Virus record (IMG/VR): IMGVR_UViG_3300036770_008686
Location: 62,001-126,000 of that record
Source: a virus
Length of the DNA: 64,000 nucleotides
Reading direction: 5' to 3' (one strand)
In this document: positions 1 through 7,406 of the stretch, in pieces
Layout: every line of letters begins with the position of its first letter
How positions within the stretch are numbered: the stretch's first letter is position 1
The notes under the pieces: generated by a model
What the model was told of the DNA's origin: nothing
Database searches by the model: none
The model's input: the letters and a program-made list of their open reading frames with translations, nothing else
Translations under genes and position numbers: made by a program

Positions 1-57
1 TTGACTGTCATCCTCTTCATCTTGTTGAGGATTTTCTTCCAAACTTATTTTATTCAT
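1..57 (-). CDS. N-terminus of unidentified gene, cut by left edge
   Basis: Only the first 19 codons lie in the window. The protein begins MNKISLEENP and turns acidic (DEEDD). The ATG is at 57-55. An AT-rich TATATAAT (72-79, minus strand) lies about 15-20 bases upstream and could be a T4-late-like promoter. No function can be assigned from this fragment. Confidence 0.5.
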   Translation of the reverse strand, partial: MNKISLEENPQQDEEDDSQ

Positions 58-104
58 AACTAACCTATAGTATTATATATAACTTTTTTTCAAAAACAAA
101 TAAC

Positions 105-131
105 AAAAAAACCCCGCTCTTGCGAGCGGGG
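105..131 (-). terminator. Rho-independent terminator
   Basis: An 8-bp G/C stem (112-119 with 124-131) and a TTGC-type tetraloop are followed on the minus strand by seven T (111-105). It lies 89 bases after the stop codon of the 783-220 gene and before the next minus-strand gene, so it probably ends the arm of small genes to its right. The interval 132-219 holds no other feature that I see. Confidence 0.85.
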
Positions 132-219
132 CTAAAAAAATCAGCGGATAACAAGCGCAATGTTATCTATCTAAGATCTTCAGGGGCTTGTAAAACCTTA
201 GAAAAAACACTAATTTTTA

Positions 220-783
220 TTAGTCGTGTTCATAAGTTTCTGTTTTTATTTGATCTTTAAAGACAGTTACTTTAACGTGATCTCCAAACATATTTTCAAA
301 AGTACTTTTATCCACTACAGACATAATTTCTTCTATGTCTTTTAAAAAATTTAATCTTTTTTCTACTTCTTCAAGATTCAAAGTATTTAACTCTTCAATC
401 AAATCTTTATTTCTTTTTATTTTCCATTCATTATCTTTTTTGTTTGATTCTAATTTTTTAATCTCTTTTTCAAGATCTTTTATAGACTTTTCTTTGTTAA
501 GAAGACTCTTATAGGTATTCTCTAATTCATATACATAAACAGACTCTTCCTCTTCGTTTATGTATATCATATCAGAATATACATGGAACTCTGTTGGATC
601 CCCGTCGTTCCAATACATTGTATATTGTGGCCAAGAAAAGCTTTCAAAGTCTTTATTCTTTTTGAATATTTCTTTGCAACCTTCTTTGAAGAGCTTTTCT
701 CCGTCTTTTTCTAATTGACTTTGTAATTTACTTATTTTTTTTTGTGTATCTTCAATTTTTTGTTTTAAATTTTTTGTTGACAT
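220..783 (-). CDS. Coiled-coil protein with conserved phage QYTxYxNDGD motif
   Basis: 187 aa, unknown function. Residues 1-30 and about 90-150 are Lys/Glu-rich heptad-like segments typical of coiled coils. Between them is SFSWPQYTMYWNDGDPTEF, which resembles a motif (W-x-QYTPYFNDGD) I associate with hypothetical proteins of large phages. ATG start with TTTGGAG upstream. It is the last gene before the terminator at 105-131. No catalytic motif is visible. Confidence 0.85.
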   Translation of the reverse strand: MSTKNLKQKIEDTQKKISKLQSQLEKDGEKLFKEGCKEIFKKNKDFESFSWPQYTMYWNDGDPTEFHVYSDMIYINEEEESVYVYELENTYKSLLNKEKSIKDLEKEIKKLESNKKDNEWKIKRNKDLIEELNTLNLEEVEKRLNFLKDIEEIMSVVDKSTFENMFGDHVKVTVFKDQIKTETYEHD

Positions 784-882
784 TTTTTCTCCAAATGAAG
801 CTGCCCTAGGATTGTATCGACTTTTATTTTTTTAGCAAGATCCAAGACAACTATTAACAATAGATTTGTAGTCAATCTAAAA

Positions 883-953
883 AGGCACCTATCGGAGTCG
901 AACCGATCTCTACGGATTTGCAATCCGCTGCCTAACCGCTTGGCTAAGGTGCC
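883..953 (-). tRNA. trnC: tRNA-Cys (anticodon GCA)
   Basis: A complete 71-nt cloverleaf. The acceptor strands GGCACC and GGTGCC pair. The D-arm contains AGCCAAGCGG..AGGC, the anticodon loop is TTGCAAA (anticodon GCA), and the T-arm is TCGGTTCGACTCCGA. The discriminator is U73, as expected for tRNA-Cys. CCA is not encoded. It sits between coding genes with no other tRNA in the window. It probably supplements host tRNA for the Cys codons that abound in the small zinc-binding proteins nearby. Confidence 0.97.
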
Positions 954-958
954 AGAAA

Positions 959-1363
959 TCAATCTAGATTCAAAACTTTTTTAATTTTCGTTTTTTCTAT
1001 TTTTTTAAAACTGCTGGGTGTGCTGTCTTTGGAATTATTCATCCAACTTTTTATCTCCATTTCCTGCAGATAATCTTGAGGAGTGGGTATGAATCTCATT
1101 CCAAAGTCTTCAAGAATATGTTGTTCGCCTATATCTCTAACAGAAACTTCCTTGTTATCACTATTTTTAATCACAACGCCAAATATAAGCTCTAGCGGTC
1201 CACCAGCAGATACAAACCAACTATTGTGAGTTAAGGCTCTATGGCGGTTGTCTCCAATTGATCCTTTGCTACTATCCATTAGGTTGTGAATAGGCAAATA
1301 ATCTTCTGGTTTACCACCATATATTCTGGCACTGTTTTTTGCGTGAACCCAAGGCTTGCTCAT
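959..1363 (-). CDS. DUF6915 family protein (copy 1)
   Basis: 134 aa. It carries the family hallmarks PEDYLPIHNLMD, NRHRALTHNSW and GEQHILEDFG, and ends in a lysine-rich tail absent from its paralogue at 6451-6813. The His-rich HxxRH / GEQHxxEDFG pattern suggests a metal-binding or structural role, but I know of no established function. Its ATG overlaps the stop of the DUF4314 gene (ATGA). Two diverged copies in one phage suggest duplication. Family assignment is by remembered motif. Confidence 0.88.
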   Translation of the reverse strand: MSKPWVHAKNSARIYGGKPEDYLPIHNLMDSSKGSIGDNRHRALTHNSWFVSAGGPLELIFGVVIKNSDNKEVSVRDIGEQHILEDFGMRFIPTPQDYLQEMEIKSWMNNSKDSTPSSFKKIEKTKIKKVLNLD

Positions 1364-1590
1364 AAAATTTGATAATCGTCTTTGTAGGGCAAAATTCCCA
1401 GGATTCTTCCATTATCCCATTTGACGGAAATTTGGTCAAATTTTTTACTTCCATGTATGCTTACATGGGTAATTGTACCCTCTAACCCTACTGGTAAATC
1501 TTCTTCTGGCATCCAGATAGAGTCATCGTTTGTCATCGTTTTTAGTAACTTGATTCTTTTTCCAACTAAAGCATCTTTATAATTATTCAT
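1360..1590 (-). CDS. DUF4314-like small protein
   Basis: 76 aa starting MNNYKDALVGKRIKLL. The pattern GKRIKLL..M..D....P..L..GLEGTI..V......ISVKWDNGRILGILPYKDDY matches the SH3-like DUF4314 fold (GxRVxL, VKWDNG, D-F/Y near the end). I chose the ATG at 1590 because it overlaps the upstream stop by ATGAATAA, a coupling used repeatedly in this genome; a longer reading frame upstream is just the end of that gene. Function unknown. Confidence 0.85.
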   Translation of the reverse strand: MNNYKDALVGKRIKLLKTMTNDDSIWMPEEDLPVGLEGTITHVSIHGSKKFDQISVKWDNGRILGILPYKDDYQIL

Positions 1591-2371
1591 TTTCTTTGTC
1601 CCATTCATCAGTTTTAAGGCCTGTCCAAATATCTTTTCCGGCCAAATACCTTTCACGCATAATTTTGGCTCGATTTGTCATTATTTCTTCTTCCATTTTT
1701 TTAACACTCGAGTGTTGTTTGTTTTTAATAATTTCTTCTTTTTTTCTTAAATTTTTTATTTTAGAAACTTCACCATAAGATATTTTTATTTTTAAAGCAG
1801 ATAAGTGATATAAAATTTTATTTTTACTTATACTTATTTGATTTTGTTTATTCCATATATCCAACAATTCATCTGGCGTTTTTCCCTGCCAATTTTTGAT
1901 TAAAAAATCTTTAAATTTTTGAAGATTTTTCTTGTCAAACTTTTTTTGTTCTGTTTTCTTTGTTAATCCAAGACTTTGTAATTTTTTTTGTATAGCATTT
2001 TTACTATATGGAAGCAATTGCATTTCAAATATTTTTTTTAAAGACTTGTTTTCACCAACAAGTTTCACCAACAGCCTTTCATCTTTTTTCTTCCAAGGCC
2101 TCCTAGGTTTATTTTTTTCAAGCAAGCCTAACCTTGCCATCATTGTTCTTATAGATTGCCTTGATCTGTTAGGTAAAGGCAGATTATTCTTTAAAGCATG
2201 TATTTCTTCTTCTGACCATTTAAACTTTCTATGAAAAGTTACAGTAAATTTTTTCTTTTTTAGACCTAGTTGTATTTGCTTTCTTCTAATAGATTTTTTA
2301 GATCTTGTAGGAACATTTTTTTTGCTTAGTAATAAATCTACCTCGCTCTTAGTCCAGGGTTTGTTTGGCAT
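1583..2371 (-). CDS. Myb/SANT-like DNA-binding protein with three HTH repeats
   Basis: 262 aa, very basic. Residues 1-135 hold three repeats of one pattern: W[T/S/K]xxE..LL...., then RS..[S/A]I..K...LGL (PWTKSEVDLL..LGL; FKWSEEEIHAL..LGL; RPWKKKDERLL..LGL). This is the shape of Myb/SANT or Trihelix DNA-binding repeats. The C-terminal half is Lys-rich and helical, with no nuclease motif that I can see. A DNA-binding regulator or nucleoid-type protein is the simplest reading. It couples to the DUF4314 gene through ATGAATAA. Confidence 0.85.
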   Translation of the reverse strand: MPNKPWTKSEVDLLLSKKNVPTRSKKSIRRKQIQLGLKKKKFTVTFHRKFKWSEEEIHALKNNLPLPNRSRQSIRTMMARLGLLEKNKPRRPWKKKDERLLVKLVGENKSLKKIFEMQLLPYSKNAIQKKLQSLGLTKKTEQKKFDKKNLQKFKDFLIKNWQGKTPDELLDIWNKQNQISISKNKILYHLSALKIKISYGEVSKIKNLRKKEEIIKNKQHSSVKKMEEEIMTNRAKIMRERYLAGKDIWTGLKTDEWDKENE

Positions 2372-2398
2372 TTCTTCCGTGAAATATATTAAATTTGT

Positions 2399-2539
2399 TT
2401 AGAATATTCTAAAGATTCCCAAAAACCACTCATACCAAGTTCTTGGCCTATCAGCCATCCATATCGTTTCGGCAATAACTTTATTTAACTCTTCTTTTGA
2501 AAGAGTTTGATTTAAGTCATTAAATTCAACTTTTTTCAT
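2399..2539 (-). CDS. Small hypothetical protein (46 aa)
   Basis: 46 aa: starts MKKVEFNDLNQTLSKEELNK and ends in an aromatic stretch (TWYEWFLGIFRIF). It begins 7 bases after the stop of the next upstream gene. LSKEELNK echoes LSKEEIDK in that neighbour (2546-2770), so the two may be diverged copies of one small family. The C-terminal W/F-rich end could associate with membrane. No known function. Confidence 0.65.
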   Translation of the reverse strand: MKKVEFNDLNQTLSKEELNKVIAETIWMADRPRTWYEWFLGIFRIF

Positions 2540-2545
2540 GTCAAG

Positions 2546-2770
2546 CTATTTCTTAAAAAACTCTAGAATTGTTTTTTTATACACTTTAAGCATGTCCTTC
2601 TCAATATGTTGTTTTCGTATTTTACAAACTTCGCCATAAACCCATTGTAAATGACAAACTCTTCTTCTTGGGTTTTCTTTAAACCAAATAGGAATATTTA
2701 CCAAAGTATCTTGGTAATATTTGTCTATTTCCTCTTTTGACAACCTTTTATATAATAACAAACTGGCCAT
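2546..2770 (-). CDS. Small hypothetical protein (74 aa)
   Basis: 74 aa, basic, unrecognised. Contains RLSKEEIDKYYQDTLVNIPIW and HLQWVYGEVCKIRKQHIEKDM. The phrase YGEV[S/C]KI[K/R] also occurs in the Myb-like protein at 1583-2371 (SYGEVSKIKNLRK), hinting at a shared fragment. The start overlaps the ligase stop codon as TAATG. Confidence 0.8.
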   Translation of the reverse strand: MASLLLYKRLSKEEIDKYYQDTLVNIPIWFKENPRRRVCHLQWVYGEVCKIRKQHIEKDMLKVYKKTILEFFKK

Positions 2771-3399
2771 TAGAATTGATATTTTTTACTTGGGTGTCTA
2801 AACTTCATTTGCCAACCTTGATTGTTTCTTTGTGACCTACAATCTTGAAGTTTGGAATCTTTCTTTTTTAGAACAAAACCTTCATCAACATCTTTATCGG
2901 TAATTTCTTTAAATTTTTGATATATCTGCTGGTCGATATTCTTTGAAAGCCAAAATCTATCTTCTATCACATAATGAGAATATGCTTTGGGTTTTTCTTC
3001 GGCTTTGAATAAGTCTAGAAGAATTTTTTGCCTACTCTCAAAAGTTTCTCCGCATAGTTCTTTTCCTTCATTAACCAATATATCAAAAATGTAAATAGTA
3101 TCTTTTATACTAGTCGTTTTAGAGTGAATAACTTCTCCAACAAAGTAATACCAAAAGTCTTTTTTTAAGTACTTAGAAAAACAATCGTGAAAGTACGGAG
3201 AAAAAGTCCATTGCTTATGACTGTCTTTGTGTCTAGTCATGCTTATGAAAGTGTCAGGGCACTTTATTGCGAAAATGCTACAGGTGCCATTTTTTTTATA
3301 TTGACCTACATAGCCATTTTTTTCATAAAAAACAATTCTGTCTGGAGTAAGAGCATTTTCTGGTCGGGGTGGCCAAAGATATTCAAATTCTTCATACAT
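2770..3399 (-). CDS. DNA/RNA ligase-type nucleotidyltransferase
   Basis: 209 aa, the size of a minimal adenylation domain. Visible nucleotidyltransferase motifs in order: motif I YKKNGT (Lys nucleophile, KxNG), motif III FVGEVI with IYIFDIL, motif IV DEGFVLKKKDSK, motif V WQMKFRHPS. Such enzymes take AMP onto the Lys and then seal nicks in RNA or DNA. No OB-fold or zinc finger follows, so it resembles stand-alone phage RNA/DNA ligase domains. I use the ATG at 3399 (TGATG overlap with the preceding stop) over an in-frame TTG one codon earlier. DNA versus RNA substrate cannot be told by eye. Confidence 0.85.
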   Translation of the reverse strand: MYEEFEYLWPPRPENALTPDRIVFYEKNGYVGQYKKNGTCSIFAIKCPDTFISMTRHKDSHKQWTFSPYFHDCFSKYLKKDFWYYFVGEVIHSKTTSIKDTIYIFDILVNEGKELCGETFESRQKILLDLFKAEEKPKAYSHYVIEDRFWLSKNIDQQIYQKFKEITDKDVDEGFVLKKKDSKLQDCRSQRNNQGWQMKFRHPSKKYQF

Positions 3400-3815
3400 C
3401 AATGTGTTCCTTTTGTCAGACTTACGCCGTGCTTTATTCCGTCGATAAAACTATCTAATTCATACCCGATATCATCAGAGGTATACTTTCCTAAAATTAT
3501 ACCTATCTCATTACCCAAGTCGCTAATATCGCCTCTAACAGCAACAGTTCTCAAATGAATCAACAGGTCCTCTATAATATCTTCTAAAGCAGGAGATAGC
3601 TCCTCTTCTGCTTTTTCTTCAATAATAGGCTTCTCAGTTGCTTTGATTATTTGTTCTGCTATCCATTTCAGACCGTCGAGGGTTTCACTTCCAACACTTA
3701 ATTCAGTTGTGCCTATTATTTTGTCTTCATCATCATAATAAACTTCTTTAACAAGAAAATAATCCTCTCCTAAGTTTTGATTTTTTAGATTGCAAACTCT
3801 ATGATTCCAGGTCAT
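3399..3815 (-). CDS. MTWNxRV family conserved hypothetical protein
   Basis: 138 aa from MTWNHRVCNL. The N-terminal 65 residues match a small family I recall from bacteria and phages (MSWNYRV..., EVYYDxDxKIxG, GETLDxLKWxxExxxxAxxKPII). The remainder is acidic and helical (EEKAEEELSPALEDIIEDLL). A diverged, shorter relative is at 12016-12261. ATG at 3815 directly follows the preceding stop (TAA-A-ATG) with GGAAGG upstream. Function unknown. Confidence 0.85.
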   Translation of the reverse strand: MTWNHRVCNLKNQNLGEDYFLVKEVYYDDEDKIIGTTELSVGSETLDGLKWIAEQIIKATEKPIIEEKAEEELSPALEDIIEDLLIHLRTVAVRGDISDLGNEIGIILGKYTSDDIGYELDSFIDGIKHGVSLTKGTH

Positions 3816-3816
3816 T

Positions 3817-4035
3817 TTACCTTCCATTTTTTTGTGCATTGTGAAACTTAATAATAGCATCAGCCGCTTGGGCTGCTTCTTTGTCGTTATAGCCTTCCAT
3901 TTTTATTCTTTGTTTGACGTAGTTATATTCTTTGCTATTGCTATGAGAAGAAGTGGTAGAGGAAGAATTAGAGCCAAACATAGCAGAAATAACAGCCAAA
4001 ATTATAACTACCCAAAATAAAGTTTTACCGTTCAT
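3817..4035 (-). CDS. Small membrane-anchored protein
   Basis: 72 aa. One N-terminal hydrophobic segment (residues 5-20, LFWVVIILAVISAMFG) is followed by a Ser/Thr linker and a helical hydrophilic tail. Probably a single-pass inner-membrane protein. SD AAGGAG precedes ATG 4035, and the ACGTACCG element lies 31 bases upstream, so this is likely the first gene of a minus-strand transcript. Confidence 0.8.
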   Translation of the reverse strand: MNGKTLFWVVIILAVISAMFGSNSSSTTSSHSNSKEYNYVKQRIKMEGYNDKEAAQAADAIIKFHNAQKNGR

Positions 4036-4066
4036 TTTTTCTCCTTATAAGGTGGTTTTCAGAAAA

Positions 4067-4074
4067 ACGTACCG
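4067..4074 (-). promoter_or_regulatory. CGGTACGT element
   Basis: ACGTACCG on the plus strand (CGGTACGT in the direction of the gene at 4035). It lies in the divergent gap between 4035 (minus) and 4115 (plus). One of seven exact copies in the window, all in the same orientation and all intergenic. Role inferred only from position. Confidence 0.55.
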
Positions 4075-4114
4075 AGTTTTCGAGGAAAATTAGTTTTAAA
4101 ACGTATATAATTTT

Positions 4115-4333
4115 ATGATAAGTTTTAAAGAATATGTTAAAAAAGTTTTCGGTGAAGATTTAGTTGGAATTTATCCTCCTTTGTATGGTGGCGTAGGAAA
4201 CTACCCCAAAAGCTACTTTACTACATACACACCTTACATTGATGCATCAAGAAAAGTAAAAACAAATCCTCCAAATAAGAAAAAAAGAAAGAAGAAAAAA
4301 AAGTCAAGAAGATCAAAAAGAAAGTCAACATAA
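4115..4333 (+). CDS. Basic protein with capsid-targeting-like N-terminus
   Basis: 72 aa. Starts MISFKEYVKKVFGED, which resembles the T4 capsid-targeting sequence of internal proteins (MKTYQEFIAE...). It ends in a run of Lys/Arg/Ser (last 25 residues almost entirely K, R, S). A DNA-binding internal head protein is a reasonable inference: a targeting peptide ending in a Glu, then a basic body. The start sits just after TATATAAT (4104-4111), a T4-late-like promoter. Its end overlaps the sigma-factor gene tail to tail by 9 bases. Confidence 0.75.
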   Translation: MISFKEYVKKVFGEDLVGIYPPLYGGVGNYPKSYFTTYTPYIDASRKVKTNPPNKKKRKKKKKSRRSKRKST

Positions 4334-5218
4334 AGGATCATACAAAGGACAATTTTTATTTAAGTATTTTAAAGCTTCGAGTTTTATCTGTCTAACTCTT
4401 TCTCTTGTAATATGCAACTCACTTCCTATCTCTTTTAGAGTTTTGCCGACACCTTCACTATCTATTCCGTAGTAGTCTTTAAGAACTTTTATTTTAACAT
4501 CAGGTCGATGTATTTTTTTATTTTCTTTAAGTTTTTCCAACAAACTATGAAGGAAAGCTTTATTATATTTGTCGTTAATAAATGAGAAATCACTTCCTTT
4601 TTCATCTACTGCGACGATTTTATTCTCAGACAACTTTTCTTGTTGCCGCTTACTATTGATGTAATCTCTATGAAGATTAGATTGCAAAACCCTGGTGCAA
4701 TAAGTTGAGAACTTGTATCCCATCCTATAATCAAAAAGATCAACAGCCTTTAGCACATGACAATAGCCATTGGAAAAAAATTCGTCTCTTTCAAAAGTAT
4801 CGCTAGAGTGGTATCTGTGAACTCTCTTAAATATCAATCTTAAATTAGACTTAATAATGATGTTTCTTGTTTCTTGGGCTGTTCTTATTAGTCTTTCTAT
4901 TTCTTTTAAAGATTTTTCTCCAAGTCTTTCAATATTAACAGGTTTACTATATTTTGGGCCGTCTTTAGACTCTTCAAAACCCAAAGTCAACTTTGTAATT
5001 CTGTATTTTAAATAATTTAATTTTCTAAACAAATGTTCTTCTTGCTCTCTAGTTAATAGAGGAGAGCAGTTAAACAAATTGTTTTCTTTTGTTTTCTTGT
5101 AACAAAGATTTATGTCTTCTAAAATTTTGTTTCTACTTGAAGATTCAAAGACTTTTTCAAAATAAAATCTCTTTGGCAAAGAATCTAATATTTTTTGAAT
5201 TCTAATTTTTTTGTCCAT
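4325..5218 (-). CDS. RNA polymerase sigma-70 family factor
   Basis: 297 aa. The central part matches sigma region 2 (NIIIKSNLRLIFKRVHRY, RDEFFSNGYCHVLKAVDLFDYRMGYKFSTYCTRVLQSNLHRDY: the 2.1-2.4 pattern with KFSTYxxxxLxxxL). The C-terminus matches region 4.2 (GKTLKEIGSELHITRERVRQIKLEALKYL). Region 3 is short. Phage sigma factors redirect host RNA polymerase to phage promoters. I chose ATG 5218 (TAA-A-ATG coupling) over an upstream in-frame TTG. It is the obvious candidate reader of the CGGTACGT or TATA-type elements, but that is inference. Confidence 0.93.
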   Translation of the reverse strand: MDKKIRIQKILDSLPKRFYFEKVFESSSRNKILEDINLCYKKTKENNLFNCSPLLTREQEEHLFRKLNYLKYRITKLTLGFEESKDGPKYSKPVNIERLGEKSLKEIERLIRTAQETRNIIIKSNLRLIFKRVHRYHSSDTFERDEFFSNGYCHVLKAVDLFDYRMGYKFSTYCTRVLQSNLHRDYINSKRQQEKLSENKIVAVDEKGSDFSFINDKYNKAFLHSLLEKLKENKKIHRPDVKIKVLKDYYGIDSEGVGKTLKEIGSELHITRERVRQIKLEALKYLNKNCPLYDPLC

Positions 5219-5219
5219 T

Positions 5220-5585
5220 TTAGTCAAGGTTTTTTGAGTATTCAAACTTTATGATTTCGTAATCTCTTTCTTCTATTTTAAACTTTATAAAACCAAAGCT
5301 TCCAAAATCATCTTTGTAATTTATCGGTATACAACTTTTCAAAAATTTCTCTAAATAAAAGGGCAATCCATTGTGAAGAGAAATTGTTTCTATGTGTTTT
5401 TGATTAGAGACCAACGCATCGTGAATCTCTATATCCTCGTTATCAGAGTTCCAACAAAACGAATTAAATTCTTCAAAGTTATTTTGAGCGGCCCAATCTG
5501 CTTGTATTTCTACTATCCCGATTTCTTTAAATATGTCAAAAAACTCATCTAGGTCACTGCTTTTGAAATCCTTTATTACAAACAT
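5220..5585 (-). CDS. Hypothetical protein (121 aa)
   Basis: 121 aa, acidic, unrecognised. Begins MFVIKDFKSSDLDEFFDIFKEIG, which resembles the start of GNAT-like acetyltransferases, but no acetyl-CoA loop (R/QxxGxG/A) is seen, so I do not call one. ATG 5585 with AAGGGA upstream; an in-frame TTG lies one codon before. One base separates it from the sigma factor, so the two are co-translated. Confidence 0.8.
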   Translation of the reverse strand: MFVIKDFKSSDLDEFFDIFKEIGIVEIQADWAAQNNFEEFNSFCWNSDNEDIEIHDALVSNQKHIETISLHNGLPFYLEKFLKSCIPINYKDDFGSFGFIKFKIEERDYEIIKFEYSKNLD

Positions 5586-5620
5586 CAAAAATCCCTTTCT
5601 GAAGAGTTTGGTTCATTAAC

Positions 5621-6109
5621 TTAGTAAGAATAAACAGTCCAAGTAGTTTTTTCAATTTTTTTTAAGCCCATTGCCTTTGCAACAGCTTCACCTTTTTTTG
5701 ACATTTTAGTCTCAAAAAGATCTGTGTCGTTGAAAACAACACAAACAGTTTCTATGGGCACTTCATATCCGCTGTATCTACTTGATGTGAAGTACTCAAA
5801 ACTTATTTCTGGTAGGTTTTTAAACTTTGTTTTTTCAACAATAACGTTCCAAATATTAATTAGCAAACTTTGTTCAGAAACGTATTCATTATTAACTTGC
5901 TTTTGGCAAAAACTAACAAACCAACTTTTTAATTCATAAATGTCTTCGATATCATTTATGAAATCGTGTTCTTCTTTGTTTTCAATAATAGATTTTAGCT
6001 CAGAAACTAAAAGAGAAATTTTCTTTTTATTGAAACCTTTAAAAAAAAGATCTACGGCATCGTCTATAGAAAACAAAATGCCACTACTAACATATATGTC
6101 TGTTCCCAT
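5621..6109 (-). CDS. Hypothetical protein (162 aa)
   Basis: 162 aa, starts MGTDIYVSSGILFSIDDAVDLF and ends LKKIEKTTWTVYSY. Mixed alpha/beta, no recognised motif. It is separated by 2 bases from the gene upstream at 6112-6309, so the two form an operon with the sigma-factor unit. Confidence 0.8.
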   Translation of the reverse strand: MGTDIYVSSGILFSIDDAVDLFFKGFNKKKISLLVSELKSIIENKEEHDFINDIEDIYELKSWFVSFCQKQVNNEYVSEQSLLINIWNVIVEKTKFKNLPEISFEYFTSSRYSGYEVPIETVCVVFNDTDLFETKMSKKGEAVAKAMGLKKIEKTTWTVYSY

Positions 6110-6111
6110 AA

Positions 6112-6309
6112 CTAAAACATCCTAGGCGAACATTTTTTACAAGGACAACTAATCATATGAATGCACGAACCTAAGCCGTCTTTCCTAACGCCGGTTCCGT
6201 CACAAGAAGAACAATTATCGTGCAAGCAAGAACTATCTTTATTCCAAACTTTATTCCAGTCTTTGGGAAAATCTATTTTATTTATCGATTCTTGTAAAAA
6301 TATGTCCAT
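6112..6309 (-). CDS. Cys-rich zinc-binding protein, DnaJ-type CxxCxGTG
   Basis: 65 aa. The C-terminal half carries CLHDNCSSCDGTG, then CIHMISCPCKKCSPR: about eight Cys plus His, spaced like a two-site zinc module related to the DnaJ CxxCxGxG finger. Such small zinc proteins are common in large phages, with unknown function. A sigma70-like promoter lies upstream (6362-6390), making this the first gene of the 6309-4325 unit. Confidence 0.8.
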   Translation of the reverse strand: MDIFLQESINKIDFPKDWNKVWNKDSSCLHDNCSSCDGTGVRKDGLGSCIHMISCPCKKCSPRMF

Positions 6310-6361
6310 AAAGATTATTTGTAATTATTAGATCAAAAATCAAAATTTGAAACAAGCCAAG

Positions 6362-6390
6362 ATCGTAACAAAAGGAAAAGCTTGAGTCAA
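6362..6390 (-). promoter_or_regulatory. Sigma70-like promoter
   Basis: On the minus strand TTGACT (6390-6385), a 17-base spacer, then TACGAT (6367-6362). It is located in the 141-base gap ahead of the zinc protein at 6309. Host-type early promoter by sequence alone. Confidence 0.6.
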
Positions 6391-6450
6391 TACCTTTTCA
6401 GAACTTTTTTTACAACCCAAATTTCTCATCTTATCCAAATTAACAAGAAC

Positions 6451-6813
6451 TCATTTTTCGCACAACTCTTCTTCTTCTGGATTTTTGAAATTTTTATTGC
6501 CTAGCATCCAGGGTTCTATTTTTATCTTATTGAAAAATTGTGCAATTGTTGGTATGAATCCAAAATCTTCTATCACATGCTGTTCTCCTACCAATCTAAC
6601 GGGAATTTTTCTTCCAGTTGATATAGTGATAGTAGAGCCAAAGATCTTTTCAGATAAAAAAATACCCTCACTGTGATGTCTTAAAGCCCTATGTCTAATG
6701 TCTGCCATATGGGCCTTGCTTTCATCAAACCAATTATGTATAGGCAAATAATCTTCCGGAGTTCCTCCCCACTTTTTAGAACTACTAACCGCATGGTGAT
6801 AGGAATGTGCCAT
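6451..6813 (-). CDS. DUF6915 family protein (copy 2)
   Basis: 120 aa. Closer to the family consensus than copy 1: MAHSYHHAVSSSKKWGGTPEDYLPIHNWFDESK, DIRHRALRHHSEGIF, VRLVGEQHVIEDFGFIPT, IEPWML. The many conserved His residues suggest a metal site. It is adjacent to and coupled with 6814-7083 (TAA directly followed by ATG). Function not established. Confidence 0.9.
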   Translation of the reverse strand: MAHSYHHAVSSSKKWGGTPEDYLPIHNWFDESKAHMADIRHRALRHHSEGIFLSEKIFGSTITISTGRKIPVRLVGEQHVIEDFGFIPTIAQFFNKIKIEPWMLGNKNFKNPEEEELCEK

Positions 6814-7083
6814 TTAGCTTCCTTGAATAATTTTAAGGGAGCCATCAACGACTTTTACAAAATAACTATGAGCTATTTTCCTTTTAGTCAAATTATCCTT
6901 ATCAAATTCACACCAGATATTAACTCTATATGCATTGTCATAGACATTTATGGCTTTAATTTTAAGATACTTTTTTGGCTTTTCAACTTGTTGGAAAAGC
7001 AAATCTAAAACATATTGTTCAGTAATATTTTTTGGCATTTCTTCCACCTGATCCTCAACATTATTTATTACTGCTTCCATCAT
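6814..7083 (-). CDS. Hypothetical protein (89 aa)
   Basis: 89 aa, unrecognised. Residues 30-85 look like a compact beta-rich fold (IKAINVYDNAYRVNIWCEFDKDNL..RKIAHSYFVKVVDGSLKII). Two adjacent ATG codons at the start; either could be used. Its stop abuts the DUF6915 start. Confidence 0.8.
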   Translation of the reverse strand: MMEAVINNVEDQVEEMPKNITEQYVLDLLFQQVEKPKKYLKIKAINVYDNAYRVNIWCEFDKDNLTKRKIAHSYFVKVVDGSLKIIQGS

Positions 7084-7106
7084 TTCTTATATCTCCAAGG
7101 GTTAAA

Positions 7107-7322
7107 TTAACGGGCTCTAACAAACGCTCTTTTGGCTATTCTTTTTACTTCTGGATCGTTAGGCAAAACAACAAGTTGGGGTGCCGTTTTGTGTCCATAG
7201 TCCATAAATCCTTCAAGTTTAGATTCAGAAGAACAATTAACACAAGTAATTTCACGATTAGTTTCTAACAAAAATTCGCATCTTTCAATAGGAATTTCAT
7301 TCAAGCAAAAAATGCAATTCAT
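7107..7322 (-). CDS. Zinc-ribbon protein
   Basis: 71 aa from MNCIFCLNEIPIERCEF. Two CxxC pairs (CIFC and CVNC about 25 residues later) suggest a single zinc ribbon. The tail is basic (VKRIAKRAFVRAR). The ATG at 7322 is preferred to an in-frame TTG four codons upstream. An ACGTACCC variant of the CGGTACGT element lies 54 bases upstream. Possibly a nucleic-acid or protein-binding accessory factor. Confidence 0.75.
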   Translation of the reverse strand: MNCIFCLNEIPIERCEFLLETNREITCVNCSSESKLEGFMDYGHKTAPQLVVLPNDPEVKRIAKRAFVRAR

Positions 7323-7376
7323 ATCATCACTCAAATAATACTACCCAAATAGAAAATACACGAATACAAGGATGGC

Positions 7377-7384
7377 ACGTACCC
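7377..7384 (-). promoter_or_regulatory. Variant of the CGGTACGT element (GGGTACGT)
   Basis: ACGTACCC on the plus strand. Same orientation and intergenic position as the exact copies, between the 8081-7407 gene and the zinc-ribbon gene. Confidence 0.4.
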
Positions 7385-7406
7385 ACCCACTCGCTTGAAA
7401 TACAAT

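Noticed and set aside
765-962. Minus-strand reading frame across the tRNA-Cys
   Set aside because: It runs through a complete tRNA and into the start of the next gene. No SD and no family pattern.
5220-5585. GNAT acetyltransferase
   Set aside because: The start resembles GNATs but the acetyl-CoA binding loop is absent.
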